DNA of 64,000 nt from NCBI RefSeq assembly GCF_963677715.1, contig NZ_OY782495.1, positions 930,001-994,000 of the forward strand, in the 5' to 3' direction. Shown here piece after piece: positions 17,331 through 25,961 of the stretch (positions within the stretch are counted from its first letter, which is position 1; every line of letters starts with the position of its first letter). The position numbers and the translations under genes were made by a program. This DNA is from an uncultured Bacteroides sp. (GTDB lineage: Bacteria > Bacteroidota > Bacteroidia > Bacteroidales > Bacteroidaceae). The notes under the pieces were generated by a model. It saw only the letters and a list, made by a program, of their open reading frames with translations. It had not been told where the DNA came from and made no database searches.

Positions 17331-20300
17331 TTATTTTATTTCTAAAATAACATTCTCATAACTCGAATCAAGAACTGCCCTGGGATTTTGGTCATACTTA
17401 AGTTTATTTTTTGTGTACACAGCAACATTTCTGGAAAGATAGTTACCTAATAATCTGTCTGTAATATATTTGCCTTCTTTAATTGCCTCTTGTACATTTC
17501 CTCGCAATACTTTCACTAAATGATATGTCCAAATCCCATTTTGTAAAACATCACTTGAATATGAACTTTGCCCCGGTTGGCAAGACAAGAATATTGTGTA
17601 ATTAGGAAATTCTTCTGTAAGTACCAATAACTCTTCTTCATTTATGTCAGAAATCTGAGCTCTCTCATTTTCATTTATAAAACTTTTTGCACATGCATCT
17701 ATAAAAATCAAAGCATTGTTGCATTTTGATTTTTTTAAAGGATCAAGTAATATGTTTTGTAATGGAATCGCCGTTCCCGCAATGTTGAATATATGCATGT
17801 CATAAGTCGAAAGATAATTTTTAGTGCCATCATGAAAACCATGTCCAACATAATAGAAAATCAAACGGTCGTCTTCTGTTAAGTGATGGAACAAACTTTT
17901 AAGCTCATATTCTAAATTACTTTTCAATGCATTTTCATCTTGAAATATAAAAATGTCATCGTCTGATACATTCATTACATCTATGAGTACTTGCTTAAAA
18001 TCCGATGCATCTTTATTCGCATATTTCACTTTTGATACCTGATTATCGCTTCTTTCTGTATAGTTTTCGATTGAAATGATTATGGCAAAAGTTCTTTTAA
18101 ATTTAGGATTATTTAAAATGACTTCTGTAGACTTGTTTTCTTCTAAAACGCTATCAACCCCTTTTCTAATATATTTTTTATCACCCAACAATATACCAGT
18201 ATCTGACTTCTCTGTTCTAATTACAAAAACATCTTTGCCTTCATTCCTCTTGTATTCATAAGTTACAGGTGGCATTGGCGAAAGTAATGATATTGCCTTT
18301 TTTGTAATATCTATAACATCAAAATCAGCACTCAATCCAACTACTTCATTTAAAGAAGAATTTACTTCTTTTAGACCCAAAATTAACGTCCCACCGTCAG
18401 TATTTGCAAAAGAGGATATTATTCGGGCTATTTTTTGATGAGTATACGGCACCGGATCAAAATCCAATGTTTCTGATTTAGGTGCTTCAAATAATGCCTC
18501 AATATCAGAGTTGGGAATGGCTGTATTCCTAACAGGAATTCTATTAATTCCTGTTTTCTTCAGGAGTTGTCCCAAAGTTATTTGTTTAGGTATATTTCTT
18601 CCATCCTCATACCAAAACTCTGCATCCACATATTCTAGAACATCAAACTCGGATGTGTAATAAAGCAGGACTACATCACCATCAGAAGGTCTGGTAACGA
18701 TATATATATCTTTTCCATCTTTTCTTATTCCCCCAAATATACTTGGTGCAATTTCAGTTGCCTCGTCGCAATCATATCCTATAGTCGGCAGATATGCAAT
18801 GATATTCGTTTTGGCTCGACTTATTAGCCTCTGTACATATTCAAGTTTTTCTTGAGAAGCACTGGAAGAATGAAAAAAAGAAGAGGATAATGTTCGGTCT
18901 TTCTCTAATAATTCCTTTAATTGATCAACAGTTTCGATACCCAGACTTATTAAGTCATCTGGGGTAATCTCTTTTTTATCTTCTTCTGCATTTATGATTT
19001 CTGCTATCTGTTCTTCTTCTTTTTCGGCTACGGTTATTGCCTGTTCAGGCAGCTCTATCTGTTCCTGTTTAAAATGCTGTCGTATTTCATATTCATCCGA
19101 TCTTAACAGAAAATCTAATTCATTCTCAAAACCTTTTATTCCCAGATAATAACAGAGCTTATCTGGCAAATACATTAAAGACATATTGCTATTCCATGGA
19201 GATGTTACATATAAAACATCATCTTTCAAATGAAATTGTACTATCTTTTCCCAGCTATTATGTCTTATTTTTAGTTCCGGTGCTTCGTATATATCTAGTT
19301 TATCTATTTTTTTATAAAGTTTCCCGATTTTAGCCTCTGCATCAACCGGTTCTTCGGATAAGATCCATTTCTCTAAATAAGGACTTATCGTTATCAGTTT
19401 GTCTTTTAACAAAGAGGCTGATTCACTTTCTTCATTGTAGGATAAACTGAAATTTTCCTGCTTAAAAATTTCAATACCTAAGATGGTAAGAAATGTTTCA
19501 ATATATCGATGTTTCCTGTTGAGTGAATTTAAAAGAATAAAACTAAACTCATCCTGAAAGATGGAAGCATCGCCATCTGTATAATACCGCAGATTATCAA
19601 CAGTACAAAGAACGCCTGATTTGTCGGGAAGCTTTATATTTTCTGCCCATTGCTCTACCTGTGCAATTTCTTCATCAGACCAGTTTGTTGTGATATCAAG
19701 CAGAAGAGAATATACATTCTGAATACGTTCTCTATTTTCATGCTTAATTCTACCATCTTCGGTTGCATCTGCCACTATGTTTGATATCAACTCAAGATAA
19801 TCAGATAATTCAAGTTGAGATTTAAACTGAAAAAATGACTTCCAGTCAGGAGATAAGTCAGGACCATCAAATACAGGAAGGTAATTACCAGCGAGTTTAA
19901 TTATATTTTCCTCATTTAGGAAAATATCCGTTGCTTTTCGGCAATTTCGCATTTTTGTGGGGATGCAATCCTGATTATTTATATACCAAGTCATATAATT
20001 TTCTATTCTATCCCCGGAATTCTGACCTGACATTCCAGAATATCCCCAATAGGCTATCGCAGGCTCCGTTATTTCAGAGACAATAAAATTTTCAAGAATA
20101 TCAAACCAGAATTTTGCGGAAAATATATAATCACATATTTTATTAATAAATGAAAAAAAGAAAATGTTTTTGTAGTGATCTGTTTTGAAGCTATAAGGTG
20201 AAATAAATCTGAACAAATATCCTTCTTCTAAAGAGTATTTATCCAGAATCTGATTAATCTCGGTTTTCCCTTCAATCCTAATTATTTCAATTCCCTCTTT

Positions 20301-22391
20301 TACTCCCATCATTTTAAAGAACCGCTTCCACTCATCTTTATCAGAAAGATTGGGCAAATAAGATTCGCTTACAAATATATCTTCTGTAATCAGTGCTTCC
20401 AATGGCAGTCGGGGTCTATACACATCAGATAAATAACATTGATTTGCTGTAACTAGACTACTATTTTTAGTAAGTATTTTCAATTCACCCAGTTGGCTCA
20501 GTATTTTATTGTCAAGCTCACCCTTAGAATACAACATGTAAATATTCTGTATGGTTGGTATGGCATTTTCTGGAGTAGTATAAGTAGAAGGATTTGCCAA
20601 TATGGTTTTTTGAAGATATGTAAGGTCTGTTTTCTCCTGTACTCCTAATGTTTCCAACCATATTCTGTAGTCATGAGAAGTGAGTAGCCAATGCTGAATA
20701 TCCGGATGCAGAAAAGAAAGTTCACTGTCAGGATTATTCCAGTTATAGTCATCCGGTGCTGGAAAATAGATTTGAGAAGGGCTTTTAAGCTCTGCCTTAT
20801 GATCGTAAATAAACTTCCATGATGATATTTTATTAGATACTTTTCTTATATTCTCCCTGTCGATTAGGCGTTTGAAATGTTTTATCAGTTCAATGTTATC
20901 GGTTATGGTATGGCTTTCTATGAATTGTGGAAACTGCAACAGTTCAGGCATGTCTTCCCAGTCAAAAGTGGAAACACCTAAATCCTTAAACATCTTTCCA
21001 AAATCAGTATGTGCTACAAAAGGATTAGAAGCAATGCCGGGTTTATTGTCTCTTTCTATAACGAATTGCCGTATATTGTTATCTCCAACAAATGCGCTTT
21101 TCCATAGAAATGTAAAATCCTGAATAGCCTGGTTCCGGGTAAGCAACATTTTCTGCTCTGAAATGATAAATGGAATTGTATCTAATGCTTTATCTATGCC
21201 GTTATTAAAGCTGTTACTGAGCAAATCAGAGTAAACTAATCTATCCGGTATTAAATTGTATGCTTGATATTGATATTGGCTCTTAACTAACTCGGCAATC
21301 CACTTGAATAGCTCGACAGCAATAGATTCAAAGATCCACTGGTTCCATACATAATTTTCATGTAGTGTCTCTCTGTTGGCTGAAGTTAAAAAACTACTAT
21401 TTACGAGAACAGGAAGGTAGTATTTCTTTTCACCAGTTGGCAAATATGCATATAACAATTGTTCGCCATCCTTTAATGCTACAAGCTGACCTTTTTCTGT
21501 TTTTGCAGCAAAAGACAGTTCAACACTTGCTGCTTCTTTTAGTTTGTCAGGTACACTTGAATCCTGAACAATCTGCCCCTTTATCTCGGATGGTATAACA
21601 AGTTGTTGAGAATAAAGTAGCCATTCTGAATTTAAAGTGTCATTCTGGTGTATTTTTATTTTGTCGTCATGTCTAACTATGGATATCTTATAGGTGTTAT
21701 TTGTTTCAAATTCAATGCTTTTTATGTTTTTCAAAAATAAAAACATATCCACATTCTCAATCAATTCTTTCACAGCATTCTCTACATCCTTTTTATTGCT
21801 GAGATATATTAGGGTTGCAACCTTCCAGTTACCGTTAGACAAGAAAGAGTCTATATCCTGTGGAATGTCTCCTTTACTTGTAAGGATGGGTATTATTTGC
21901 CATGGGTATAGGAACTTTCTTTCATTTTCTATTTCCCAATCATCTTGAGATTGTCCCCATTCTGTTCTCCATGAGAAATTATATGTTTCATCAAATCTGA
22001 AATAATTATCTTCAGAATATACAATAACCTTATTTGACTGCCCAAATACGGCTTTAAAACCAATTCCTTTATAACCTGTTTTTTCTATTGAGTTTTTTTT
22101 TGTTCCATGGTTTACAGAGCAGAGCCCTTCAATATCTCTTGCTGTAAAAGGTTGTCCGGTATGGGCTAAAAGCATTGCATTACCGAAAAAGCGGATGTAA
22201 ATATCTACATTTGTATCGAGGAATGAAGAGTCATCGGCATTTTGCAACAACTCGTATATAAACCTTTTTGAGTCTGTATATAAATCTTTGGATAAAGATT
22301 TTAGTGATTCAGCCTGATCAACTGCATGCTTTGGTAGAGCGTAGCAAGTGTTACTTTCAAATATCTTTTTTATTGTTTCTGATAAATTCAT
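17331..22391 (-). CDS. Hsp90-like ATPase - AlbA_2 - caspase fusion protein
   Basis: A 1686-residue cytosolic protein. Residues 1-~250 form a sacsin/Hsp90-type GHKL ATPase: N-box ELLQNADD (47-54), HTGQPF (77-82) in place of the classic DxGxG, and GYKGIGFKAVF (106-116). A long middle section (250-1290) is unassigned and mostly helical, with an acidic linker around 1110-1130. Residues ~1294-1425 match the AlbA_2/Schlafen-like domain with SSFANTDGGTLILGL. Residues 1430-1686 form a C14 caspase-like protease with His1517 (YYVGHGF) and Cys1567 (IFIDAC), both verified at codon level. It starts 45 bp after an Xre gene. The likely mode is sensing or clamping by the ATPase, activation of the protease, and cell death or processing of the STAND partner; this is inference. 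Confidence 0.9.
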   Translation of the reverse strand: MNLSETIKKIFESNTCYALPKHAVDQAESLKSLSKDLYTDSKRFIYELLQNADDSSFLDTNVDIYIRFFGNAMLLAHTGQPFTARDIEGLCSVNHGTKKNSIEKTGYKGIGFKAVFGQSNKVIVYSEDNYFRFDETYNFSWRTEWGQSQDDWEIENERKFLYPWQIIPILTSKGDIPQDIDSFLSNGNWKVATLIYLSNKKDVENAVKELIENVDMFLFLKNIKSIEFETNNTYKISIVRHDDKIKIHQNDTLNSEWLLYSQQLVIPSEIKGQIVQDSSVPDKLKEAASVELSFAAKTEKGQLVALKDGEQLLYAYLPTGEKKYYLPVLVNSSFLTSANRETLHENYVWNQWIFESIAVELFKWIAELVKSQYQYQAYNLIPDRLVYSDLLSNSFNNGIDKALDTIPFIISEQKMLLTRNQAIQDFTFLWKSAFVGDNNIRQFVIERDNKPGIASNPFVAHTDFGKMFKDLGVSTFDWEDMPELLQFPQFIESHTITDNIELIKHFKRLIDRENIRKVSNKISSWKFIYDHKAELKSPSQIYFPAPDDYNWNNPDSELSFLHPDIQHWLLTSHDYRIWLETLGVQEKTDLTYLQKTILANPSTYTTPENAIPTIQNIYMLYSKGELDNKILSQLGELKILTKNSSLVTANQCYLSDVYRPRLPLEALITEDIFVSESYLPNLSDKDEWKRFFKMMGVKEGIEIIRIEGKTEINQILDKYSLEEGYLFRFISPYSFKTDHYKNIFFFSFINKICDYIFSAKFWFDILENFIVSEITEPAIAYWGYSGMSGQNSGDRIENYMTWYINNQDCIPTKMRNCRKATDIFLNEENIIKLAGNYLPVFDGPDLSPDWKSFFQFKSQLELSDYLELISNIVADATEDGRIKHENRERIQNVYSLLLDITTNWSDEEIAQVEQWAENIKLPDKSGVLCTVDNLRYYTDGDASIFQDEFSFILLNSLNRKHRYIETFLTILGIEIFKQENFSLSYNEESESASLLKDKLITISPYLEKWILSEEPVDAEAKIGKLYKKIDKLDIYEAPELKIRHNSWEKIVQFHLKDDVLYVTSPWNSNMSLMYLPDKLCYYLGIKGFENELDFLLRSDEYEIRQHFKQEQIELPEQAITVAEKEEEQIAEIINAEEDKKEITPDDLISLGIETVDQLKELLEKDRTLSSSFFHSSSASQEKLEYVQRLISRAKTNIIAYLPTIGYDCDEATEIAPSIFGGIRKDGKDIYIVTRPSDGDVVLLYYTSEFDVLEYVDAEFWYEDGRNIPKQITLGQLLKKTGINRIPVRNTAIPNSDIEALFEAPKSETLDFDPVPYTHQKIARIISSFANTDGGTLILGLKEVNSSLNEVVGLSADFDVIDITKKAISLLSPMPPVTYEYKRNEGKDVFVIRTEKSDTGILLGDKKYIRKGVDSVLEENKSTEVILNNPKFKRTFAIIISIENYTERSDNQVSKVKYANKDASDFKQVLIDVMNVSDDDIFIFQDENALKSNLEYELKSLFHHLTEDDRLIFYYVGHGFHDGTKNYLSTYDMHIFNIAGTAIPLQNILLDPLKKSKCNNALIFIDACAKSFINENERAQISDINEEELLVLTEEFPNYTIFLSCQPGQSSYSSDVLQNGIWTYHLVKVLRGNVQEAIKEGKYITDRLLGNYLSRNVAVYTKNKLKYDQNPRAVLDSSYENVILEIK

Positions 22392-22436
22392 ACTAGTTCA
22401 AGAATGCATTTTTGTCAATTAGTAAATAGTACCCAA

Positions 22437-22637
22437 CTACTTAGTTGGGTGTAAAAGGTCTCGAACATTCACTCCAAGAGCATTAGCAATATTTACCAAT
22501 GTTTCAAGAGATGGTTGCATTTCATTAGTACACCAACGAGAAACAGTAGCTTCATTCTTACCAAGAGCTTCAGCTAACCATTTTCCGGTTTTATTCTGTT
22601 CTGCTAATACCACTTTCAATCTATTTATCTGTTTCAT
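22437..22637 (-). CDS. Xre-family helix-turn-helix regulator
   Basis: A 66-residue protein consisting only of a Cro/CI helix-turn-helix (KTGKWLAEALGKNEATVSRWCTN is helices 2-3, then LETLVNIANALGV). It is the first gene of the caspase/STAND operon and starts 46 bp before it. Small Xre proteins often repress such operons in Bacteroidota. The AT-rich upstream segment contains TATTTCGCAAATA and ATTCGATTTGAAT, partial palindromes that could be its operators. No enzymatic domain is present. Confidence 0.88.
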   Translation of the reverse strand: MKQINRLKVVLAEQNKTGKWLAEALGKNEATVSRWCTNEMQPSLETLVNIANALGVNVRDLLHPTK

Positions 22638-22661
22638 AAATCAAATTATTGATGTATTTCG

Positions 22662-22669
22662 CAAATATA
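22662..22669 (-). promoter_or_regulatory. Candidate -7 element of the X operon
   Basis: On the minus strand this reads TATATTTG, a perfect TAnnTTTG element, 24 bp before the Xre start codon. No good TTTG lies 19-21 bp upstream, so the promoter may depend on or be blocked by the Xre protein. Confidence 0.5.
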
Positions 22670-22719
22670 ATGATTCGATTTGAATTAAGCATCATGAATT
22701 CTGGTTAGTTTTCAATACG

Positions 22720-23919
22720 TTATAAGTTGTTGAGTTTTTCTTCCAAGTTATCCATATCCTTACTCAACTTCATATCCGTAATCTTAGCATAAAGCTGAGT
22801 TGTTCGAATGTTCTTATGTCCCAACATTTTTGCAATACTTTCGATAGGCATTCCATTAGAGAGAGCCAAGCAAGCCGCACTATGCCTTGCCACATGAAAT
22901 GTAACAGTCTTCTGAATCTCACATATATCAGAAAGTTCCTTCAGGTACGCATTAACCTTTTGATTCGATAGAACTGGGAAAATATGATTAGAACTAGGAT
23001 TATCGTATTTCTCAATCAAACGCTTCGGAATATCAAACAACTTCATGGTTGAGGGTTGATTTGTCTTACCTCGATTGATTCGTAGCCACAGATCGCCATT
23101 GAACACGTAGAGGTGTTTGCGTTGAAGATTTTTCAAATCCCCGTAAGTCAATCCGGTAAACGATGCGAAAACAAATAGATCCCGAACTAAGTCCAATCGT
23201 TTGATATCTATCTTTTTGTTGATAATGGTTTTTAGCTCCTCCATTGTCAGATAGCCTCGATGAACATCATGCAATTTGATTTCATAATTCAGGAAAGGGT
23301 TGTCTTTTATATAGTGGTTGTGAAGCGCTAAGCGGATTATACGTTTGAAGAATTGCATAAACTTGGCTGTTGTATTATGTCCGCAATTAGCAGTGGTTTT
23401 GAGGTAAATCTCAAATTCCCAAATAAACTTATGGTTGATTCTGCAAATAAGAATATCGTCTAACGAAAGATTCTCCCGAAGATAGCCATTCAGATGCTTT
23501 CGAGTTACTTCATATTTCTGGTAAGTTGCTTTGGTACGTCCCTTCGCGATTTGCTTTTTGATATTTTCGTTATGGATTTCAAAAAAAGACAGAAGATGGT
23601 GTTTCGTTCGCGATTCGTCCAAGTAAATCTCTTTTATCACTTGTGGAGTAGTCGATTCTCCATGCAAAGTTTGCTGATGAAAGATTTGATTTATACGTAC
23701 CCTGATATCACACAAAGAACTGTTTAAAGTCAGAGCAGCAGAACTTCTGCCTTTAGCTTGCTGTATTTTGGACTTCCAATCTTTAATGCAACACTTCAAA
23801 TGTGTTGCTATTTCAACACTTTGTCCATTTACCGTTATTCTGACTACAACAGTCTGTGGCTTACTCTCAATTTGATGTTTATTCCGAAGGAAAAAAGATA
23901 CTGAAAATGTTTGTCTCAT
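22720..23919 (-). CDS. Tyrosine recombinase of element X
   Basis: A 399-residue site-specific integrase with an N-terminal arm-binding domain, a SAM-like core-binding domain (about 110-200) and a catalytic domain. HxxR is HVARHS, the second histidine is in MLGHKNIRTTQLYAKI, and the nucleophile is that Tyr. The position usually held by the first catalytic Arg reads FTGLTYGDL, lacking Arg, as is known for the IntDOT branch of Bacteroides recombinases. It reads away from att copy B, which is 537 bp away, and should integrate and excise element X. A TAGCTTTG -7 element is at 23955-23948 on the minus strand. No excisionase gene is evident. Confidence 0.92.
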   Translation of the reverse strand: MRQTFSVSFFLRNKHQIESKPQTVVVRITVNGQSVEIATHLKCCIKDWKSKIQQAKGRSSAALTLNSSLCDIRVRINQIFHQQTLHGESTTPQVIKEIYLDESRTKHHLLSFFEIHNENIKKQIAKGRTKATYQKYEVTRKHLNGYLRENLSLDDILICRINHKFIWEFEIYLKTTANCGHNTTAKFMQFFKRIIRLALHNHYIKDNPFLNYEIKLHDVHRGYLTMEELKTIINKKIDIKRLDLVRDLFVFASFTGLTYGDLKNLQRKHLYVFNGDLWLRINRGKTNQPSTMKLFDIPKRLIEKYDNPSSNHIFPVLSNQKVNAYLKELSDICEIQKTVTFHVARHSAACLALSNGMPIESIAKMLGHKNIRTTQLYAKITDMKLSKDMDNLEEKLNNL

Positions 23920-24102
23920 GCTTTGTTCTTTTAGTGATTAAAAAACACAAAGCTATATTTGTTCGTATTACTTATAAAAACACAATAGTCTGTATATCTA
24001 TCAGTTAATCGCGTATAAAAATAGGTTCAATACCCGTTTGAATAAAAACCTAAGCATGTAAACAACTGCTATGTAGCAAATTATAATTATTAAAAAGGGA
24101 AA

Positions 24103-24122
24103 GGGGTACGATTTAGAGCGCA
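24103..24122 (+). repeat. Arm-like repeat of element X, right end
   Basis: GGGGTACG (24103-24110), ATTT, AGAGCGCA (24115-24122). It matches the copy at 10520-10539 in both blocks and in the 4-bp spacing. A third half-copy, GGGGTACG, is at 24334-24341. Confidence 0.6.
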
Positions 24123-24168
24123 AAGTCCGTTTTTAGCAGTATTTTGAGGCTTTGACCATATATAATTG

Positions 24169-24194
24169 CCATTATTGCTAAAAGGCAATAATGG
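24169..24194. repeat. Perfect 10-bp inverted repeat
   Basis: CCATTATTGC (24169-24178) and GCAATAATGG (24185-24194) flank a 6-nt loop in the attachment region of element X. It could be a terminator or a protein-binding site. Confidence 0.55.
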
Positions 24195-24415
24195 AACGTA
24201 TTTCATAGAACCTCATTTGTCTGTATACAAGTCAATTAAAGCTATATCGTGACCATTTTGACTTTTTGAAAAAGGTCACGATTTGCCCACGATTTTAAAA
24301 CAAAATCCGTATAAAATAGAATAAAAATCTGCTGGGGTACGAAGTATTGTACTAATTATTAGTAACTTATCAGCATTTGTCTCCGAGGGTTCGAAATGGA
24401 GCAAAACTCAAAGAA

Positions 24416-24448
24416 AAACCCTTGTAAATTCCTAACTTACAAGGGTTT
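24416..24448 (-). terminator. Intrinsic terminator next to att copy B
   Basis: AAACCCTTGTAA (24416-24427) pairs perfectly with TTACAAGGGTTT (24437-24448) around a 9-nt loop. On the minus strand the stem is followed by TTCTTT, so it best ends leftward transcription entering element X, such as from the tRNA side before element Y was inserted. Confidence 0.6.
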
Positions 24449-24455
24449 ATACCTT

Positions 24456-24471
24456 TCAGCGGAGAGAGAGG
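24456..24471. repeat. att core copy B, junction of elements X and Y
   Basis: TCAGCGGAGAGAGAGG, identical to copy A. It separates the two elements; the recombinase genes of X and Y lie on either side and read away from it. Confidence 0.72.
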
Positions 24472-24571
24472 CTCTTTCTCCTGAACCTTCAAGAAGAATC
24501 ATATATAATCAATTAACTGTATATCAATTATAAATATAAATTTTTGATTAAATAAAGAATCATATTAAATC

Positions 24572-24603
24572 TTTGTATATATCAAAAATTGGGTGTATTT
24601 TTG
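24572..24603 (+). promoter_or_regulatory. Promoter of the element Y recombinase
   Basis: TTTG at 24572-24575, a 20-bp spacer and TATTTTTG at 24596-24603 form a full consensus Bacteroides promoter. Its -7 overlaps the arm-like repeat at 24591-24608, so recombinase binding there would repress its own gene. Confidence 0.65.
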
Positions 24604-24608
24604 GGTGT
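24591..24608 (+). repeat. Arm-like repeat pair of element Y, left end
   Basis: GGGTGT (24591-24596), six bases, GGGTGT (24603-24608). The same pair with the same spacing and orientation is at 37593-37610 at the other end of the element. An inverted near-copy, GCACCC, follows at 24619. Confidence 0.6.
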
Positions 24609-24628
24609 TGATTTTAATGCACCCAATT

Positions 24629-25918
24629 ATGAATATCAAACGAAATATCATTTTCGCCCTTGAAAGCAGAAAGAAAAACGGAGTTCCTATTCTTGAGAAC
24701 GTTCCCATTCGTATGCGTGTTGTCTATTGCGGCCAGCGCGTGGAATTTACCACTGGTTACCGCATAGATGTGGCAAAATGGGATGCCGATAAACAACGGG
24801 TAAAGAATGGCTGTACGAACAAGTTAAAACAAAGTGCAGCAGAGATAAACACAGACTTGCTGAAGTATTACGCCGACATTCAAGATATATTCAAAGAGTT
24901 TGAAGTAATAGACCTTATCCCAACTACCGAACAGTTAAGAACAACATTCAACAACAAGTTGAAGAAAAATATTCCACAAGAACCAATACAGGAAAAGCCT
25001 ACCATTTCATTTTGGGATGCATTTACTGAATTTGTTCGGGAGTGCGGTATTCAGAATAATTGGACGGATGCAACCTACGAAAAATTCGCTGCAACAAAAA
25101 AGCATTTGGAAGACTTTGATATAAACCTGACATTTGAAGCATTGACCGAAAGCAAGCTAACCGAATATGTAAACTATCTTCGGGATACAAAGAATCTTCG
25201 CAATAGTACGATTGGCAAGCAAATTGGATTTCTGAAATGGTTTCTACGTTGGGGAAAGAAGAAAGGGTATAACAATAACATTGCCTTTGACACATTCAAA
25301 CCCAAGCTGAAAACGACCCAAAAGAAAGTCATTTTTCTCACATGGGTAGAGCTTACCAGATTGAGAGAATACAATATTCCCGAAACAAAGAAATACCTCG
25401 ACAGAGTTCGGGATGTGTTTTTATTTCAGTGTTTCACAGGACTTCGGTATTCCGATGTATTCAATTTAAGGCGAAGTGATGTTAAGGAAAATCATATAGA
25501 GATAACAACCGTAAAAACGGCAGATAGTTTGATTATTGAGCTAAATAATCACAGCAAAACGATTCTTGACAAATATAAAGATGTTCATTTCGAACACGAT
25601 AAGGTTCTGCCTGTTATTACGAATCAGAAGATGAACGATTATTTGAAAGAGTTAGCAGAATTGGCGGAAATAAACGAGCCTGTTCGAGAAACATACTACA
25701 AAGGAAATCAACGGATTGATGAAACAACGCCTAAATATGCGTTGCTTGGAACTCATGCAGGACGAAGAACCTTTATTTGCAACGCCTTGTCTTTGGGTAT
25801 TCCTGCACAGGTTGTGATGAAATGGACTGGGCATAGCGACTACAAAGCCATGAAACCCTATATCGACATTGCCGATGATATCAGAGCAAATGCAATGGAT
25901 AAATTCAATCAATTATAA
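24629..25918 (+). CDS. Tyrosine recombinase of element Y
   Basis: A 429-residue integrase with an Arm DNA-binding domain (1-90), a SAM-like core-binding domain (about 120-215) and a complete catalytic domain: Arg in CFTGLRYSDV, HAGRRTF as HxxR, and GHSDYKAMKPYIDI with the nucleophilic Tyr. Unlike the recombinase of element X it keeps the first Arg. The start at 24629 (MNIKRNIIF) is chosen because the promoter's -7 box at 24596-24603 rules out the GTG at 24593; ATG 24617 is a less likely alternative. It reads away from att copy B and inserts the element into tRNA-Ser. Confidence 0.93.
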   Translation: MNIKRNIIFALESRKKNGVPILENVPIRMRVVYCGQRVEFTTGYRIDVAKWDADKQRVKNGCTNKLKQSAAEINTDLLKYYADIQDIFKEFEVIDLIPTTEQLRTTFNNKLKKNIPQEPIQEKPTISFWDAFTEFVRECGIQNNWTDATYEKFAATKKHLEDFDINLTFEALTESKLTEYVNYLRDTKNLRNSTIGKQIGFLKWFLRWGKKKGYNNNIAFDTFKPKLKTTQKKVIFLTWVELTRLREYNIPETKKYLDRVRDVFLFQCFTGLRYSDVFNLRRSDVKENHIEITTVKTADSLIIELNNHSKTILDKYKDVHFEHDKVLPVITNQKMNDYLKELAELAEINEPVRETYYKGNQRIDETTPKYALLGTHAGRRTFICNALSLGIPAQVVMKWTGHSDYKAMKPYIDIADDIRANAMDKFNQL

Positions 25919-25961
25919 AAAAACAACGTATCTTTGCGAAACGACAATTACAGGCAACTAT

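Larger units (their letters stand above)
23920..24455. other. Right end of element X (recombination region, non-coding)
   Basis: No gene is seen here. The stretch holds the recombinase promoter, two occurrences of GGGGTACG (24103-24110 and 24334-24341), repeated CAAAGTCCGT/CAAAATCCGT segments beginning at 24121 and 24301, and two hairpins. Together they look like the attachment region of the element. Confidence 0.6.
10442..24471. mobile_element. Integrative element X carrying the caspase/STAND operon
   Basis: A 14.0-kb element bounded by identical 16-bp att cores. It carries one tyrosine recombinase at the right end and a three-gene minus-strand operon (Xre regulator, Hsp90-like/AlbA_2/caspase, DUF4297-like/STAND). 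No transfer, replication or phage structural gene is present, so it would need a helper for transfer. The repeat GGGGTACG-N4-AGAGCGCA near each end (10520 and 24103) supports the boundaries. An IS66 element is inserted within the operon. Tandem placement with element Y suggests successive use of the same tRNA-Ser target. Confidence 0.75.

Noticed and set aside
24385-24403. GGGTTCGAAATGGAGC segment resembling a tRNA T-arm and 3' end
   Set aside because: It is on the opposite strand to tRNA-Ser, has no matching acceptor 5' strand or anticodon arm, and is likely a chance match.
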